From positions 103,935-167,934 of the forward strand of contig NZ_BBJR01000024.1 in the NCBI RefSeq assembly GCF_000739875.1: a stretch of DNA of 64,000 nucleotides. Direction: 5' to 3'. A model generated the notes under the pieces. The model saw nothing but the letters and a program-made list of their open reading frames with translations, searched no databases and was not told the DNA's origin. Origin of the DNA: Comamonas aquatica NBRC 14918 (GTDB lineage: Bacteria > Pseudomonadota > Gammaproteobacteria > Burkholderiales > Burkholderiaceae_C). Below are positions 52,899 to 63,160 of the stretch, in pieces. Numbering within the stretch: the stretch's first letter is position 1; the number at the start of each line of letters is the position of its first letter. Both the position numbers and the translations under genes were made by a program.

Positions 52899-53810
52899 TT
52901 ATTTGTCTCGGACTGGAATTACATGTAGGGGGATGTCGCTTTGTGCTGCCATCGCTGCCAGCTGTTCGCAGCGCTGCAGCGCGAAAAAGCGCTCCAGTGC
53001 GGCGTGGGAGCCGCTGTGGTGCATGCTGGGCAGGCTGCCGTCGCGCTGCACCAGCCCTGCGACCTGGGCGATGCGCTGGGCAAAGTGCGGCTCCAGCGCC
53101 GCCAGGGCGACCCAGCCGTCGGCACAACGGTACATGCGGTAGCCGGCGTGGGCGCCGCCGACATCACCGCCCGGGGTGGTCATGCCCCAGTGGCGCGGCA
53201 GCGCCAGCCATTGCGCGGCCTGGGCCAGGCCGACGTCCAGACAGTGGCCGTGGCCGCTGTGGCCGCGTTGCAGCAGGGTTTGCAGCACGGCCTCGCTGCC
53301 CATGACGGCACCGGCCATGTCGGCGAACAGGCTGGCGGGCAGGTGGCCGTCATCGGTCAGGCCGGCCTGGGCCTGGTAGGTCAGGTCGTGCCCGGCGTGG
53401 TTGGCCTCGTCGGGGTCGGTGCTGCCGAAGATGCGCACCATGCACAGCCGTGGATGGCGGGCGTGCAGGCTATCCCAGGACAGCCCTAGCTTGTCCAGGG
53501 CAGCGGGGCGGAACGAGGTGAGCAGCACGTCGGTCTGCGCCAGCGCCTGGTGCAGCGTGGCTTGGCCGGCGGTGCTTTTCAGGTCCGCGTGCAGGACCTG
53601 CATGCCGGCATGCAACTGGGCGTAGGCCGCGGGGCTGTAGCTGTGCATGGGGTCGGCGCTGGGCTGTGCGGCGGGCGCGGGGGGCTCCAGCTTGGTGCAG
53701 TGCGCGCCCATGTCGCGGCAGCGGATGAGGGCGGCGGGGCCGGGCAGGTTCAGCGCCAGGCTCAGGATGTGGGTGCCGCTGAGCGGCTGCAGGGTCGGTG
53801 TGGTGTGCAT
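52899..53810 (-). CDS. CaiB/BaiF-type CoA-transferase (short form)
   Basis: A 303-residue family III CoA-transferase/alpha-methylacyl-CoA racemase-like protein. Family signs are LSGTHILSLALNLPGPAAL at the N-terminus, DVLLTSFRPAALDKLGLSWD, GHDLTYQAQAG (catalytic Asp) and the hydrophobic DVGLAQAAQWLALP. Family members are usually 360-400 residues, so it is short, but the core motifs are intact. Substrate unknown. Confidence 0.82.
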   Translation of the reverse strand: MHTTPTLQPLSGTHILSLALNLPGPAALIRCRDMGAHCTKLEPPAPAAQPSADPMHSYSPAAYAQLHAGMQVLHADLKSTAGQATLHQALAQTDVLLTSFRPAALDKLGLSWDSLHARHPRLCMVRIFGSTDPDEANHAGHDLTYQAQAGLTDDGHLPASLFADMAGAVMGSEAVLQTLLQRGHSGHGHCLDVGLAQAAQWLALPRHWGMTTPGGDVGGAHAGYRMYRCADGWVALAALEPHFAQRIAQVAGLVQRDGSLPSMHHSGSHAALERFFALQRCEQLAAMAAQSDIPLHVIPVRDK

Positions 53811-53865
53811 GCCGGTTTTGTAAACCAGCGCAGCGTTCAGGGTTGACGCCTGGGCGTCGATTCGT

Positions 53866-53915
53866 GGTTTTGATAGCTGATGGCGTTGATCAAAACAGGG
53901 TTTCAGACGCTAAAC
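53866..53915. repeat. Dispersed repeat copy
   Basis: GGTTTTGATAGCTGATGGCG, then AGGGTTTCAGACGCTAAAC, resembles the 7850 element. It lies upstream of the CoA-transferase gene. Weak match. Confidence 0.4.
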
Positions 53916-53976
53916 ATAAGAAATTCCTTGTCTGATGTGCGCAACCAGCTACGTATTTTGAATACACCTGCCATCA

Positions 53977-54002
53977 AAAAAGCCACCCGCAGGTGGCTTT
54001 TT
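53977..54002 (-). terminator. Intrinsic terminator of the aminotransferase gene
   Basis: AAAAAGCCACC and GGTGGCTTTTT form an 11-bp stem (53977-53987 with 53992-54002) with a CGCA loop. T-runs flank both sides, so it may act in both directions. It is 20 bases after the stop at 54022. Confidence 0.85.
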
Positions 54003-54021
54003 GCTTGGACAGCGTGGTCCC

Positions 54022-55218
54022 TTAGATCACGGCGGCAATCGACTTGCAGACGTGTTCAATGTTCTTGCTGTTCAGCGCGGCCACGCACATGCGGCCGGTG
54101 TCGGTGCCGTACACGCCGAATTCGGAGCGCAGGCGCACCATCTGGTCCTTGGACAGGCCGGAGTACGAGAACATGCCGATCTGCGTGGTGATGAAGGACA
54201 TGTCCTGGGTCACGCCGGCGGCCTTCAGGCCATCCACCAGCTTCTGGCGCATTTCCTTGATGCGTACGCGCATCTCTCCCAGTTCCTTTTCCCACAGGGC
54301 GCGCAGCTCGGGGTTGTTCAGTACGGCTGCCACGACCGCACCACCGTGGGTGGGTGGGTTGGAGTAGTTGGTGCGGATGACGATCTTCAGCTGCGACAGT
54401 ACGCGCGCGGCTTCTTCCTTGTCGTTGGCGACCACGGACAGGGCGCCCACGCGCTCGCCGTACAGGCTGAAGCTCTTGGAGAAGGAGGTGGACACGAAGA
54501 TGTTTAGGCCGGCGGCCACGAACTTGCCGATCACGGCGCCGTCTTCGGCGATGCCGTGGCCAAAGCCCTGGTAGGCCATGTCCAGGAAGGCGACCAGGCC
54601 CTTGGCCTTGACGACGGCGATCACTTCATCCCACTGGGCGGCGGTGATGTCGTAGCCGGTGGGGTTGTGGCAGCAGGCGTGCAGCACCACTATGGTGCCG
54701 GCGGCGGCGGCGTTCAGGTCGGCCAGCATGCCGGCGAAGTCGACCGAGCGGGTGGCAGCGTCGTAGTAGGCGTAGGTGCCGACTTCAAAGCCCGCGTTGG
54801 TGAAGATGGCCTTGTGGTTTTCCCAGCTGGGGTTGGAGATCAGCACCTTGGCGTTGGGGCTGATCTTCTTCAGGAAGTCGGCGCCGATCTTCAGGCCGCC
54901 CGTGCCACCGATGGCCTGTACTGTGGAGACACGGCCGGAGGTGACCACGTCGGAGTCGGCACCGAACACCAGGCCCTTGACGGCGTTGTCGTAGGCCGCA
55001 ATACCGTCGATGGGCAGGTAGCCGCGCGCAGCGGGCTTGTCCATCATGGCCTTTTCCGCGGCCTGCACGCATTGCAGCAGGGGCAGCTTGCCGTTGTCGT
55101 CGAAGTACACGCCCACGCCCAGATTGACCTTGTTGGGGTTGGTGTCGGCGGCAAATTGATCGTTCAGACCCAGGATGGGGTCGCGGGGGGCCATTTCGAC
55201 GGCGGTAAACAGAGACAT
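54022..55218 (-). CDS. tyrB: Aspartate/aromatic amino-acid aminotransferase
   Basis: PLP enzyme of 398 residues, aspartate aminotransferase subgroup Ia. The PLP lysine is in STSFSKSFSLYGERVG (about 247), with HACCHNPTGYDIT and the family start MSLFTAVEMAPRDPILGL. AspC-type and TyrB-type enzymes are hard to separate by sequence; the family in Burkholderiales is commonly called aromatic aminotransferase. AAGGA lies before the ATG at 55218. Divergent from uvrB. Confidence 0.92.
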   Translation of the reverse strand: MSLFTAVEMAPRDPILGLNDQFAADTNPNKVNLGVGVYFDDNGKLPLLQCVQAAEKAMMDKPAARGYLPIDGIAAYDNAVKGLVFGADSDVVTSGRVSTVQAIGGTGGLKIGADFLKKISPNAKVLISNPSWENHKAIFTNAGFEVGTYAYYDAATRSVDFAGMLADLNAAAAGTIVVLHACCHNPTGYDITAAQWDEVIAVVKAKGLVAFLDMAYQGFGHGIAEDGAVIGKFVAAGLNIFVSTSFSKSFSLYGERVGALSVVANDKEEAARVLSQLKIVIRTNYSNPPTHGGAVVAAVLNNPELRALWEKELGEMRVRIKEMRQKLVDGLKAAGVTQDMSFITTQIGMFSYSGLSKDQMVRLRSEFGVYGTDTGRMCVAALNSKNIEHVCKSIAAVI

Positions 55219-55311
55219 GAATCGTCCTTGAGGGGTAGATATAACGCTAAAGGCCCCCACCTGATGGTTTAGGCTCGAGGGTTAACTCGGCATTTTACTC
55301 CCGGGGGCGCC

Positions 55312-57393
55312 ATGCGCGCCGCACATAACGCTATGCAAGAATCCACCAGCACCGCTGCGCCAGAAGGCACTTTTGCCCACTTTGACGGCTCGCCGTTCGA
55401 GTTGTTCCAGCCGTATCCGCCGGCGGGCGACCAGCCGTCGGCGATCGCCAAGCTGGTGGAGGGGGTGCAGGATGGCGAGGCCTTCCAGACGCTGTTGGGC
55501 GTGACGGGCTCGGGCAAGACCTTCACCATGGCCAATGTGATCGCGCGCCTGGGGCGGCCCGCCATCATCTTTGCGCCCAATAAGACCCTGGCGGCGCAGC
55601 TGTACAGCGAATTCCGCGAGTTCTTTCCCAAGAACGCGGTGGAGTACTTCGTCAGCTACTATGACTACTACCAGCCCGAGGCCTATGTGCCGCAGCGCGA
55701 TCTTTTCATCGAAAAAGACAGCGCCATCAACGAGCACATCGAGCAGATGCGCCTGTCCTGCACCAAAAGCCTGATGGAGCGGCGCGATGTGGTCATCGTG
55801 GCCACGGTGTCGGCTATCTACGGCATTGGCGAGCCCGAGAGCTACCACCAGATGATCATGACGGTGCGCACCGGTGACCGCATGAACCAGCGCGATGTCA
55901 TCGCCCAGCTAATCCGCATGCAGTACCAGCGCAACGACCAGGATTTCTCGCGCGGCACGTTCCGCGTGCGTGGCGACACCATCGACGTGTTTCCGGCGGA
56001 AAACTCCGAGCTGGCGCTGCGCATTGAGCTGTTTGATGACGAAGTGGACAGCCTGCAGTTGTTTGACCCGCTGACCGGGCGCATTCGCCAGAGCATCCCA
56101 CGCTTCACGGTCTACCCCAGCAGCCACTACGTCACGCCGCGCGACAAGGTATTGGCGGCCGTCGAGACCATCAAGGAAGAGTTGCGCCAGCGCAGCAAGC
56201 AACTGGTGGACATGGGCAAGCTGGTGGAGGCGCGGCGCCTGGAGCAGCGCACCCGCTTTGACCTGGAGATGCTGAGCGAGGTGGGGCACTGCAAGGGCAT
56301 TGAGAACTACACGCGCCACCTCTCCGGGGCGGCACCCGGTGAGCCGCCGAGCACGCTGACCGACTACTTGCCCAAGGACGCGCTGATGTTCCTGGACGAG
56401 AGCCACCAGATGATCGGCCAGCTCAACGCCATGTACAACGGCGACAAGCAGCGCAAGACCACGCTGGTGGAGTATGGCTTTCGCCTGCCGTCGGCGCTGG
56501 ACAACCGGCCGCTGAAGTTCGAGGAGTTCGAGCAGCGCATGCGCCAGGTGATCTTTGTGTCGGCCACGCCCGCGGATTACGAAAAGACCCATGCCGGGCA
56601 GGTTGTTGACCAGGTCGTGCGCCCCACGGGGCTGGTGGATCCCGAGATCGAGGTGCGGCCCGCCACCCACCAGGTGGACGATGTGCTGCAAGAAATCCGA
56701 CTGCGCGAGCAGCGCGGGGAGCGGGTGCTGATCACCACGCTGACCAAGCGCATGGCCGAGCAGTTGACCGACTACCTGACCGAAAACGGCGTGCGGGTGC
56801 GCTACCTGCACTCGGACATCGACACCGTGGAGCGCGTGGAGATCATTCGTGACCTGCGCCTGGGGGTGTTCGACGTGCTGGTTGGCATCAACCTGCTGCG
56901 CGAGGGGCTGGACATTCCCGAGGTGTCGCTGGTGGCCATTTTGGATGCCGACAAGGAGGGTTTCCTGCGGGCCGAGCGCAGCCTGATCCAGACAATTGGC
57001 CGCGCGGCGCGCAACCTGCATGGCAAGGCCATCCTGTACGCCGACCGCATCACCGACTCCATGCGCAAGGCCATCGATGAAACCGAGCGCCGCCGCGCCA
57101 AACAGATCGCTTACAACGAAGCGCACGGGATTCAGCCACAGGCAATTGTCAAGAGGGTGAAAGACCTGATTGATGGGGTCTATAGCGAAAAGAGTGGCCG
57201 TGCGGCCGACGACCAGGCGCGGGCCCAGGTGTGCCACGAAGCCGAGGCCGTGATGTCGGAGGCCGAGCTGGCGAAGGCCATCAAGAAGCTGGAAAAGGAC
57301 ATGCTGGCGCATGCCAAGAACCTGGAGTTCGAGGCTGCAGCACGTCTGCGGGACCAGCTGGCCGTGCTCAAGCAGAAACTGTTTGGGGCTTGA
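55312..57393 (+). CDS. uvrB: Excinuclease ABC subunit B
   Basis: A 693-residue DNA-damage helicase-like subunit. Walker A is GVTGSGKT (about 64), the beta-hairpin [15 protein letters not shown] follows, then a C-terminal UVR motif for UvrC contact ([24 protein letters not shown]). The start is uncertain: ATG at 55312 or an in-frame ATG at 55333 giving [12 protein letters not shown]. Divergent from the aminotransferase gene by about 90 bases. Confidence 0.96.
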   Translation: MRAAHNAMQESTSTAAPEGTFAHFDGSPFELFQPYPPAGDQPSAIAKLVEGVQDGEAFQTLLGVTGSGKTFTMANVIARLGRPAIIFAPNKTLAAQLYSEFREFFPKNAVEYFVSYYDYYQPEAYVPQRDLFIEKDSAINEHIEQMRLSCTKSLMERRDVVIVATVSAIYGIGEPESYHQMIMTVRTGDRMNQRDVIAQLIRMQYQRNDQDFSRGTFRVRGDTIDVFPAENSELALRIELFDDEVDSLQLFDPLTGRIRQSIPRFTVYPSSHYVTPRDKVLAAVETIKEELRQRSKQLVDMGKLVEARRLEQRTRFDLEMLSEVGHCKGIENYTRHLSGAAPGEPPSTLTDYLPKDALMFLDESHQMIGQLNAMYNGDKQRKTTLVEYGFRLPSALDNRPLKFEEFEQRMRQVIFVSATPADYEKTHAGQVVDQVVRPTGLVDPEIEVRPATHQVDDVLQEIRLREQRGERVLITTLTKRMAEQLTDYLTENGVRVRYLHSDIDTVERVEIIRDLRLGVFDVLVGINLLREGLDIPEVSLVAILDADKEGFLRAERSLIQTIGRAARNLHGKAILYADRITDSMRKAIDETERRRAKQIAYNEAHGIQPQAIVKRVKDLIDGVYSEKSGRAADDQARAQVCHEAEAVMSEAELAKAIKKLEKDMLAHAKNLEFEAAARLRDQLAVLKQKLFGA

Positions 57394-57473
57394 TTTTCAA
57401 CACTTTTTCTCCTTGATAGATTGCGTTGATGACGTTGATTGGCGGTATCCGACAAAATTGATGGGGTTTCTGG

Positions 57474-57479
57474 TATACT
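57474..57479 (+). promoter_or_regulatory. Extended -10 element before iscR
   Basis: TATACT preceded by TGG forms an extended -10 box. The sequence 17 bases upstream, GACAAA, is a poor -35. GGTATCCGACAAAATTGATG and GGTATACT surround it and may include an IscR site, but the usual consensus is not complete. The transcript leader would be about 150 bases. Confidence 0.4.
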
Positions 57480-57637
57480 TCGGGTTATCACTCAACAACA
57501 ACAAAAGACTTCTTAGGAGAAGGGCTCTGCGCTTGCTGGTTACGGGCAGGGCGCTGGAGTAAGGGCGGAGACGGTATCAGTCCGATTGACCGCGATTGAT
57601 GTTTCTGTAACTAACAGCCTGACTGAAGGAGCTCACG

Positions 57638-58174
57638 ATGCGTCTCACAACAAAAGGCCGCTTTGCGGTCACCGCCATGATCGATCTGGCACTGCGCCAG
57701 AACAATGGTCCTGTCACGCTGGCTGCCATCAGTCAGCGTCAGCAAATTTCCCTGTCGTACCTGGAGCAGCTGTTCGGCAAGCTGCGTCGCCATGAGCTGG
57801 TGGAATCCACCCGTGGCCCAGGTGGTGGCTACACCCTGGCCCGCAAGGCGGCAGAAATCACGGTGGCTGACATCATCGTGTCGGTGGACGAACCCATCGA
57901 TGCTACCCAGTGTGGTGGCAAGGAAAACTGTATGGGCGAGGCCGGTCGCTGCATGACCCACGAGCTGTGGTCCGCCCTGAACCAGCGCATGGTGGAGTTC
58001 CTGGACTCCGTGACGCTGCAGAAGCTGGTCGATGAACAGTTGGCCAAGGGTATCCAGATCGAGGACAAGCCCGTGGTGCGTCGCGCCATCTCGACCGCAC
58101 CCGTGGTCAAGCCGATTCGCGTGAATGCCCCCAACTCGGTGTTCGCACTGGGCAACGTATTCGCCAAATCTTGA
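57638..58174 (+). CDS. iscR: Fe-S cluster regulator IscR
   Basis: Rrf2-family regulator, 178 residues, which binds a [2Fe-2S] cluster and represses the isc operon. The winged helix is in MRLTTKGRFAVTAMIDLAL and the following region. The three cluster Cys are in CGGKENCMGEAGRC (about 92, 98 and 104), with His107 in THELW. The C-terminus is about 15 residues longer than in E. coli IscR. AAGGAG precedes the ATG. It leads iscS with 95 bases between. Confidence 0.96.
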   Translation: MRLTTKGRFAVTAMIDLALRQNNGPVTLAAISQRQQISLSYLEQLFGKLRRHELVESTRGPGGGYTLARKAAEITVADIIVSVDEPIDATQCGGKENCMGEAGRCMTHELWSALNQRMVEFLDSVTLQKLVDEQLAKGIQIEDKPVVRRAISTAPVVKPIRVNAPNSVFALGNVFAKS

Positions 58175-58269
58175 TGGTGTGATTGGCCCGCCGGGCGCGC
58201 TCGGCAGGCAAGGACAAGTTTTCAATCGGCAACCCCGGCGTTGCCAGACAGATATCAGTAGAGCCAGCC

Positions 58270-59490
58270 ATGGACATGACCCCACATTTCCCCATCTACC
58301 TTGACTACGGTGCGACCACACCTTGCGATCCGCGTGTGGTGGACGCCATGATCCCATGGCTGCGTGAGCACTTTGGCAATCCTGCATCGCGCAGCCACGC
58401 CTGGGGTTGGGAAGCGGAGGAAGCGATTGAAAAGGCCCGTACCCAGGTGGCGGAGCTGATCAATGCCGACCCCCGTGAAATCGTGTGGACCAGTGGTGCC
58501 ACCGAATCTGACAACCTGGCGATCAAGGGTGCCGCGCACTTCTACCAAGGCAAGGGCAAGCACCTGATCACCGTGAAGACCGAGCACAAGGCCGTGCTGG
58601 ACACCATGCGTGAGTTGGAGCGCCAGGGCTTCGAGGTGACCTACCTCGACGTGCAGGAAAACGGCCTGCTGGATCTGAACGTGTTCAAGGCAGCCATCCG
58701 TCCCGACACCATCCTGGTGAGCGTGATGGCCGTGAACAACGAGATCGGCGTGATCCAGGACCTGAACACGATCGGCAATCTGTGCCGTGAGAAGGGCATC
58801 ATTTTCCACGTGGATGCCGCACAGGCCACGGGCAAGATGCCGCTGGACATGCAGACCATGCCTGTCGATCTGATGAGCCTGGCTTCGCACAAATCCTATG
58901 GACCCAAGGGCATTGGCGCACTGTACGTGCGCCGCAAGCCCCGCGTGCGCCTGGAAGCCCAGATGCACGGTGGCGGCCATGAGCGTGGCATGCGTTCGGG
59001 CACCCTGCCCACGCACCAGATCGTGGGCATGGGCGAAGCCTTCCGCATCGCCAAGGAAGAAATGCAGCAGGACTTCGACCACGCCAAGCGCCTGCAGCAG
59101 CGCCTGCTGGAAGGTCTGAAGGACATCGAGCAGGTGTTCGTGAACGGGGACATGGAACACCGCGTGCCCCACAACCTGAACATCAGCTTCAACTACGTCG
59201 AAGGTGAGTCCCTGATCATGGGTATCAAGGGCCTGGCCGTTTCCTCGGGTTCGGCATGCACCTCGGCTAGCCTGGAGCCCAGCTATGTCCTGCGCGCCCT
59301 GGGTCGCAGCGATGAGTTGGCACACAGCTCGCTGCGCATGACCATCGGCCGCTTCACCACCGAGGAAGAGATCGATTACGCGATTGCGACCATCCGCAAG
59401 AACGTGGAAAAGCTGCGCGAATTGAGCCCGCTGTGGGAAATGTACAAGGACGGTGTGGACCTGAGCACCATCCAGTGGGCTGCGCACTGA
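58270..59490 (+). CDS. iscS: Cysteine desulfurase IscS
   Basis: PLP enzyme (406 aa) that takes sulfur from cysteine for Fe-S clusters and tRNA thiolation. The PLP lysine is in [12 protein letters not shown], the persulfide Cys in [13 protein letters not shown], and the C-terminal tail ([13 protein letters not shown]) is the IscU contact. The ATG at 58270 begins at the family N-terminus [18 protein letters not shown]. Located between iscR and iscU. Confidence 0.97.
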   Translation: MDMTPHFPIYLDYGATTPCDPRVVDAMIPWLREHFGNPASRSHAWGWEAEEAIEKARTQVAELINADPREIVWTSGATESDNLAIKGAAHFYQGKGKHLITVKTEHKAVLDTMRELERQGFEVTYLDVQENGLLDLNVFKAAIRPDTILVSVMAVNNEIGVIQDLNTIGNLCREKGIIFHVDAAQATGKMPLDMQTMPVDLMSLASHKSYGPKGIGALYVRRKPRVRLEAQMHGGGHERGMRSGTLPTHQIVGMGEAFRIAKEEMQQDFDHAKRLQQRLLEGLKDIEQVFVNGDMEHRVPHNLNISFNYVEGESLIMGIKGLAVSSGSACTSASLEPSYVLRALGRSDELAHSSLRMTIGRFTTEEEIDYAIATIRKNVEKLRELSPLWEMYKDGVDLSTIQWAAH

Positions 59491-59526
59491 GCCGTCACAT
59501 AGATTGAATTTGAAGAGGTAGACATC

Positions 59527-59928
59527 ATGGCTTACTCCGACAAGGTCATTGACCACTACGAAAATCCCCGCAACGTTGGCTCGTTTGAAAAAGGCGATGA
59601 CAGCGTGGGTACTGGTATGGTGGGTGCGCCCGCCTGCGGTGACGTGATGAAGCTGCAGATCAAGGTCAACCCTGCAACGGGCGTGATCGAAGATGCGCGC
59701 TTCAAGACCTATGGTTGCGGCTCGGCGATTGCCTCGTCCTCCCTGGTGACAGAGTGGGTGAAGGGCAAGACGCTGGACGAAGCGGCTGCGCTGAAGAACA
59801 GCATGATCGCTGAGGAGTTGGCATTGCCACCCGTGAAGGTGCACTGCTCCATCCTGGCGGAAGATGCCATCAAGGCCGCGGTCGACGACTACCGCGCCAA
59901 GCACAGCGAAACTGCCTCGGCTGCATAA
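59527..59928 (+). CDS. iscU: Fe-S cluster scaffold IscU
   Basis: A 133-residue scaffold. The three cluster Cys are in [19 protein letters not shown] and VHCSILAED, and the LPPVK motif recognised by HscA is present. AGAGG lies upstream of the ATG. The 36-base gap after iscS and two-base gap before iscA fit a single mRNA. Confidence 0.97.
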   Translation: MAYSDKVIDHYENPRNVGSFEKGDDSVGTGMVGAPACGDVMKLQIKVNPATGVIEDARFKTYGCGSAIASSSLVTEWVKGKTLDEAAALKNSMIAEELALPPVKVHCSILAEDAIKAAVDDYRAKHSETASAA

Positions 59929-59930
59929 CC

Positions 59931-60254
59931 ATGGCTGTCACGCTGACGGATGCTGCTGCACGCCACGTGGGGCGTTACCTCACCAAGCGTGGCAAGGGGA
60001 TCGGGGTGCGTCTGGGGGTCAAGACCACCGGCTGCTCCGGTCTGGCTTACAAGCTGGAGTACGTGGACGCGCCCGAACCTGAGGATGTGGTGTTCGAAAG
60101 CCATGGCATCAAGGTGATGATCGATCCCAAGAGCCTGGCGTACATCGACGGCACGGAGCTGGACTTCGTGCGCGAAGGTTTGAACGAGGGCTTCAAGTTC
60201 CACAACCCCAATGAGCGTGATCGCTGTGGCTGTGGAGAAAGCTTCCGGATCTGA
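59931..60254 (+). CDS. iscA: Fe-S assembly protein IscA
   Basis: A-type carrier protein of 107 residues. The three conserved Cys are in TTGCSG (about 35) and the C-terminal CGCGESF (99, 101). The ATG at 59931 is two bases after iscU. After the TGA at 60252-60254 the operon reaches a terminator-like structure before hscB. Confidence 0.96.
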   Translation: MAVTLTDAAARHVGRYLTKRGKGIGVRLGVKTTGCSGLAYKLEYVDAPEPEDVVFESHGIKVMIDPKSLAYIDGTELDFVREGLNEGFKFHNPNERDRCGCGESFRI

Positions 60255-60263
60255 TTGCTAAAG

Positions 60264-60322
60264 GGCGGTTGTGCTGCCCCTGATTTTTCAAACCGCCATT
60301 GCAGCAGTGCTGGCGGTTTTTT
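60264..60322 (+). terminator. Terminator with competing upstream segment, attenuator-like, between iscA and hscB
   Basis: AAACCGCCA (60290-60298) pairs with TGGCGGTTT (60311-60319), followed by a T-run: a classical intrinsic terminator. A further GGCGGTT copy at 60264-60270 can pair with the same AACCGCC (60291-60297), so two mutually exclusive stems are possible. The first copy lies 10 bases after the iscA stop, where a terminating ribosome would cover it. Regulation is inferred. Confidence 0.7.
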
Positions 60323-60328
60323 ATTGAC

Positions 60329-60847
60329 ATGAACCTTCAGTCTGACGATTTCGAATTGATGGGCTTGCCCCGGCAGTTTGCGCTGGACCGCGCGGTGCTG
60401 GACGAGCGCTGGAAAGAGCTGCAAAAGCAGACCCACCCCGACCGCTTTGCTGGCGAAGGCGGTGTGGCGCAGCGGGTGGCCATGCAATGGTCGGTGCGCA
60501 TCAACGAGGCCTACCAGCGGCTGAAACACCCGCTCAAGCGCGCGGCCTACCTGTGTGAATTGTTTGGCGTGCCTGTGCGTGCCGAGGACAACACGGCGAT
60601 GCCTGCGGCATTCCTGATGCAGCAGATGGAATGGCGCGAGGCGCTGGAAGAAGCCGACTCCGAAACGGATGTGGATGCTTTGGCCGACGAGGTCATGCTG
60701 GTCAAGCGTCAGATGCTTCAAAATTGCGAGCGCCTGCTGGCGTCGCAGGAGGGGGCGACGCAGGCCGTACAGGTGGTGAGATCCCTCATGTTTGTTGAGC
60801 GCTTTGCGCAAGACATCGAACGCCGCCGCGAGCAACTGGAACAATAA
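60329..60847 (+). CDS. hscB: Fe-S protein co-chaperone HscB
   Basis: A 172-residue J-domain co-chaperone that delivers IscU to HscA. The HPD motif is in QTHPDRFAG, with a C-terminal helical IscU-binding domain. The ATG at 60329 lies only about seven bases after the terminator T-run, with no clear Shine-Dalgarno except GGCGG inside the stem, so translation may also be controlled by the hairpin. A TTG at 60299 is in frame. Confidence 0.93.
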   Translation: MNLQSDDFELMGLPRQFALDRAVLDERWKELQKQTHPDRFAGEGGVAQRVAMQWSVRINEAYQRLKHPLKRAAYLCELFGVPVRAEDNTAMPAAFLMQQMEWREALEEADSETDVDALADEVMLVKRQMLQNCERLLASQEGATQAVQVVRSLMFVERFAQDIERRREQLEQ

Positions 60848-60935
60848 CCCAGTCGTTGCATGCAACGTCGCGTCCTGCACACCCCGGTGCGGGCGTCCAG
60901 AGCGGAGCATTCCGTTCACACAGAGACTGATGAAC

Positions 60936-62807
60936 ATGGCTTTATTGCAAATCTCCGAACCCGGTCAATCGCCCAATCCCCACCAGCGCCGCATCGCGGT
61001 GGGGATCGACCTGGGTACGACCCATTCCCTGGTGGCCTCGGTGCGCAACGGCGTGGCCGAGTGCCTGCCGGATGACCAAGGGCGGGTGTTGCTGCCGTCC
61101 GTGGTGCGTTACGCCCCCGAGGGTAAGCGCCATATTGGCTACGAGGCGCGTGGACACGAAGTGGAGGACGCGCCCAACACCATCGTGTCGGTGAAGCGCT
61201 TCATGGGTCGCAGCCTGTCCGACCTGGGGGCGCAGGTCCAGCAATTGCCCTACACCTTCGAGCCGCAGGCCGAACAGGGCATGGTCAGCCTGCAGACCCG
61301 CGCTGGCACCAAGAGCCCCGTGGAAATCAGTGCCGAAATCCTGGCCACGCTGCGTTACCGCGCGGAAGACACGTTCAACGATGACCTCTACGGCGCGGTC
61401 ATCACCGTGCCCGCGTACTTCGACGATGCGCAACGCCAGGCCACCAAGGATGCGGCCAAGCTGGCGGGCCTGAACCTGCTGCGCCTGATCAACGAACCCA
61501 CGGCGGCAGCGATTGCCTATGGCCTGGACAACGCCAGCGAAGGTACCTACGCCGTGTACGACCTGGGCGGCGGTACCTTTGACATTTCCGTGCTGCGGCT
61601 GACCCAGGGTGTGTTCGAGGTGATCTCCACCGGGGGCGACTCGGCCCTGGGTGGCGATGACTATGACGCTGCCCTGACCCAGTGGGTGCTGGCACAGACC
61701 GGGGTGCAGGCACAGTCGGCGGAGGACTGGGCGGCCCTGCGGGTGGCGGCCAAGGCCTGCAAGGAGCGCCTGACGGATGTCGAGCACACCGAATTCGCTG
61801 TGCAGTTGCCCAGTGGCGCGGCCCTGCAGCAGGCGGTGGCGCGCTCGGATTTCGCGCAAGCGACCGAGCACCTGACCAAGCGCTCGCTGCAGGCGGTGCG
61901 CCGGGCACTGCGTGATGCCGAGTTGACGGTGGAGGACGTGCAGGGCGTGGTCATGGTGGGTGGTTCGACCCGCATGCCCCAGGTGCAGGAGGCCGTGGCC
62001 CAGCTGTTTGGCAAGCAGCCCCTGACCAATTTGAATCCGGATGAGGTGGTGGCTTTGGGCGCCGCCATCCAGGCCAACCAGCTGGCGGGCAACAATGCCG
62101 CTGGTGAATTGCTGCTGCTGGATGTGATCCCGCTGTCGCTGGGTGTGGAAACCATGGGGGGGCTGGTCGAGCGCATCATTGCCCGCAATGAAACCATTCC
62201 CACGGCGCGCGCCCAGGACTTCACGACCTACAAGGACGGGCAGACCGCCATGGCCATCCACGTGGTGCAGGGCGAGCGCGATCTGGTGCAGGACTGCCGC
62301 AGCCTGGCGCGTTTCGAGCTGCGCGGCATCCCGCCGATGGCGGCGGGCGCTGCACGCATCCGTGTGAGCTTCACGGTGGATGCCGACGGCCTGCTGTCCG
62401 TGCATGCCAAAGAGCAGGTCAGCGGCGTGGAAGCCCAGGTGGCCGTCAAGCCATCCTATGGCCTGTCGGATGACCAGGTGGCACGCATGCTGCAAGAGGG
62501 CTTCAGCACCGCCCAGGAAGACATGCAGGCCCGGGCCCTGGTCGAGGCGCGCGTGGATGCCGACCGCATGCTGCTGGCGACCCAGAGTGCGCTGGATGCC
62601 GATGGTGATCTGCTGTCGCCGGCACAGCGTGATGAAATCACGGCTTTGATGGATGCGCTGCGTGCCACGGTGACCGCGGCCGATGCGGCGGTGATCGAGG
62701 CGGCCACGCAGGCCCTGGCCAAAGGCACGGAAGCCTTTGCGGCGGAGCGCATGAACCGCGGCATTCGCGATGCGCTGGCTGGCAAGAACGTCCAATCTCT
62801 TACTTGA
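60936..62807 (+). CDS. hscA: Fe-S assembly chaperone HscA
   Basis: Hsp70-family ATPase of 623 residues that works with HscB on IscU. Motifs include [37 protein letters not shown] and the substrate-domain [12 protein letters not shown]. The ATG at 60936 gives [19 protein letters not shown]; an ATG six bases upstream is in frame. It follows hscB by 88 bases. Confidence 0.96.
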   Translation: MALLQISEPGQSPNPHQRRIAVGIDLGTTHSLVASVRNGVAECLPDDQGRVLLPSVVRYAPEGKRHIGYEARGHEVEDAPNTIVSVKRFMGRSLSDLGAQVQQLPYTFEPQAEQGMVSLQTRAGTKSPVEISAEILATLRYRAEDTFNDDLYGAVITVPAYFDDAQRQATKDAAKLAGLNLLRLINEPTAAAIAYGLDNASEGTYAVYDLGGGTFDISVLRLTQGVFEVISTGGDSALGGDDYDAALTQWVLAQTGVQAQSAEDWAALRVAAKACKERLTDVEHTEFAVQLPSGAALQQAVARSDFAQATEHLTKRSLQAVRRALRDAELTVEDVQGVVMVGGSTRMPQVQEAVAQLFGKQPLTNLNPDEVVALGAAIQANQLAGNNAAGELLLLDVIPLSLGVETMGGLVERIIARNETIPTARAQDFTTYKDGQTAMAIHVVQGERDLVQDCRSLARFELRGIPPMAAGAARIRVSFTVDADGLLSVHAKEQVSGVEAQVAVKPSYGLSDDQVARMLQEGFSTAQEDMQARALVEARVDADRMLLATQSALDADGDLLSPAQRDEITALMDALRATVTAADAAVIEAATQALAKGTEAFAAERMNRGIRDALAGKNVQSLT

Positions 62808-62818
62808 TTCATAAGAAC

Positions 62819-63157
62819 ATGGCTGTAATCAAAATTCTTCCCCACCCCGAATACTGCCCGGCTGGCGCTGAGATCGAAGCGCCCGCAGGTACCTCGATCT
62901 GCGAAGCCTTGCTGGACCACAACATCAAGATCGAGCATGCGTGCGACATGAGCTGTGCCTGCACCACCTGCCATGTGATCGTGCGTGAAGGCTTCAACTC
63001 GCTGAACGATGCCGAGGAAGAGGAAGAGGACCTGCTGGACCGCGCCTGGGGGCTGGAGCCCCAGTCGCGCCTGAGCTGTCAGGCCATCGTGGCGCAGAAG
63101 GATCTGGTGGTGGAGATCCCCAAGTACTCCATCAACCACGCCAAGGAAAACCACTGA
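62819..63157 (+). CDS. fdx: [2Fe-2S] ferredoxin, Isc type
   Basis: A 112-residue adrenodoxin-type ferredoxin supplying electrons to Isc cluster assembly. The ligands are in CDMSCACTTC (C-x5-C-x2-C) and a fourth Cys in RLSCQAIV. The ATG at 62819 follows hscA by 11 bases. The C-terminus ends NHAKENH. Confidence 0.96.
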   Translation: MAVIKILPHPEYCPAGAEIEAPAGTSICEALLDHNIKIEHACDMSCACTTCHVIVREGFNSLNDAEEEEEDLLDRAWGLEPQSRLSCQAIVAQKDLVVEIPKYSINHAKENH

Positions 63158-63160
63158 CCT

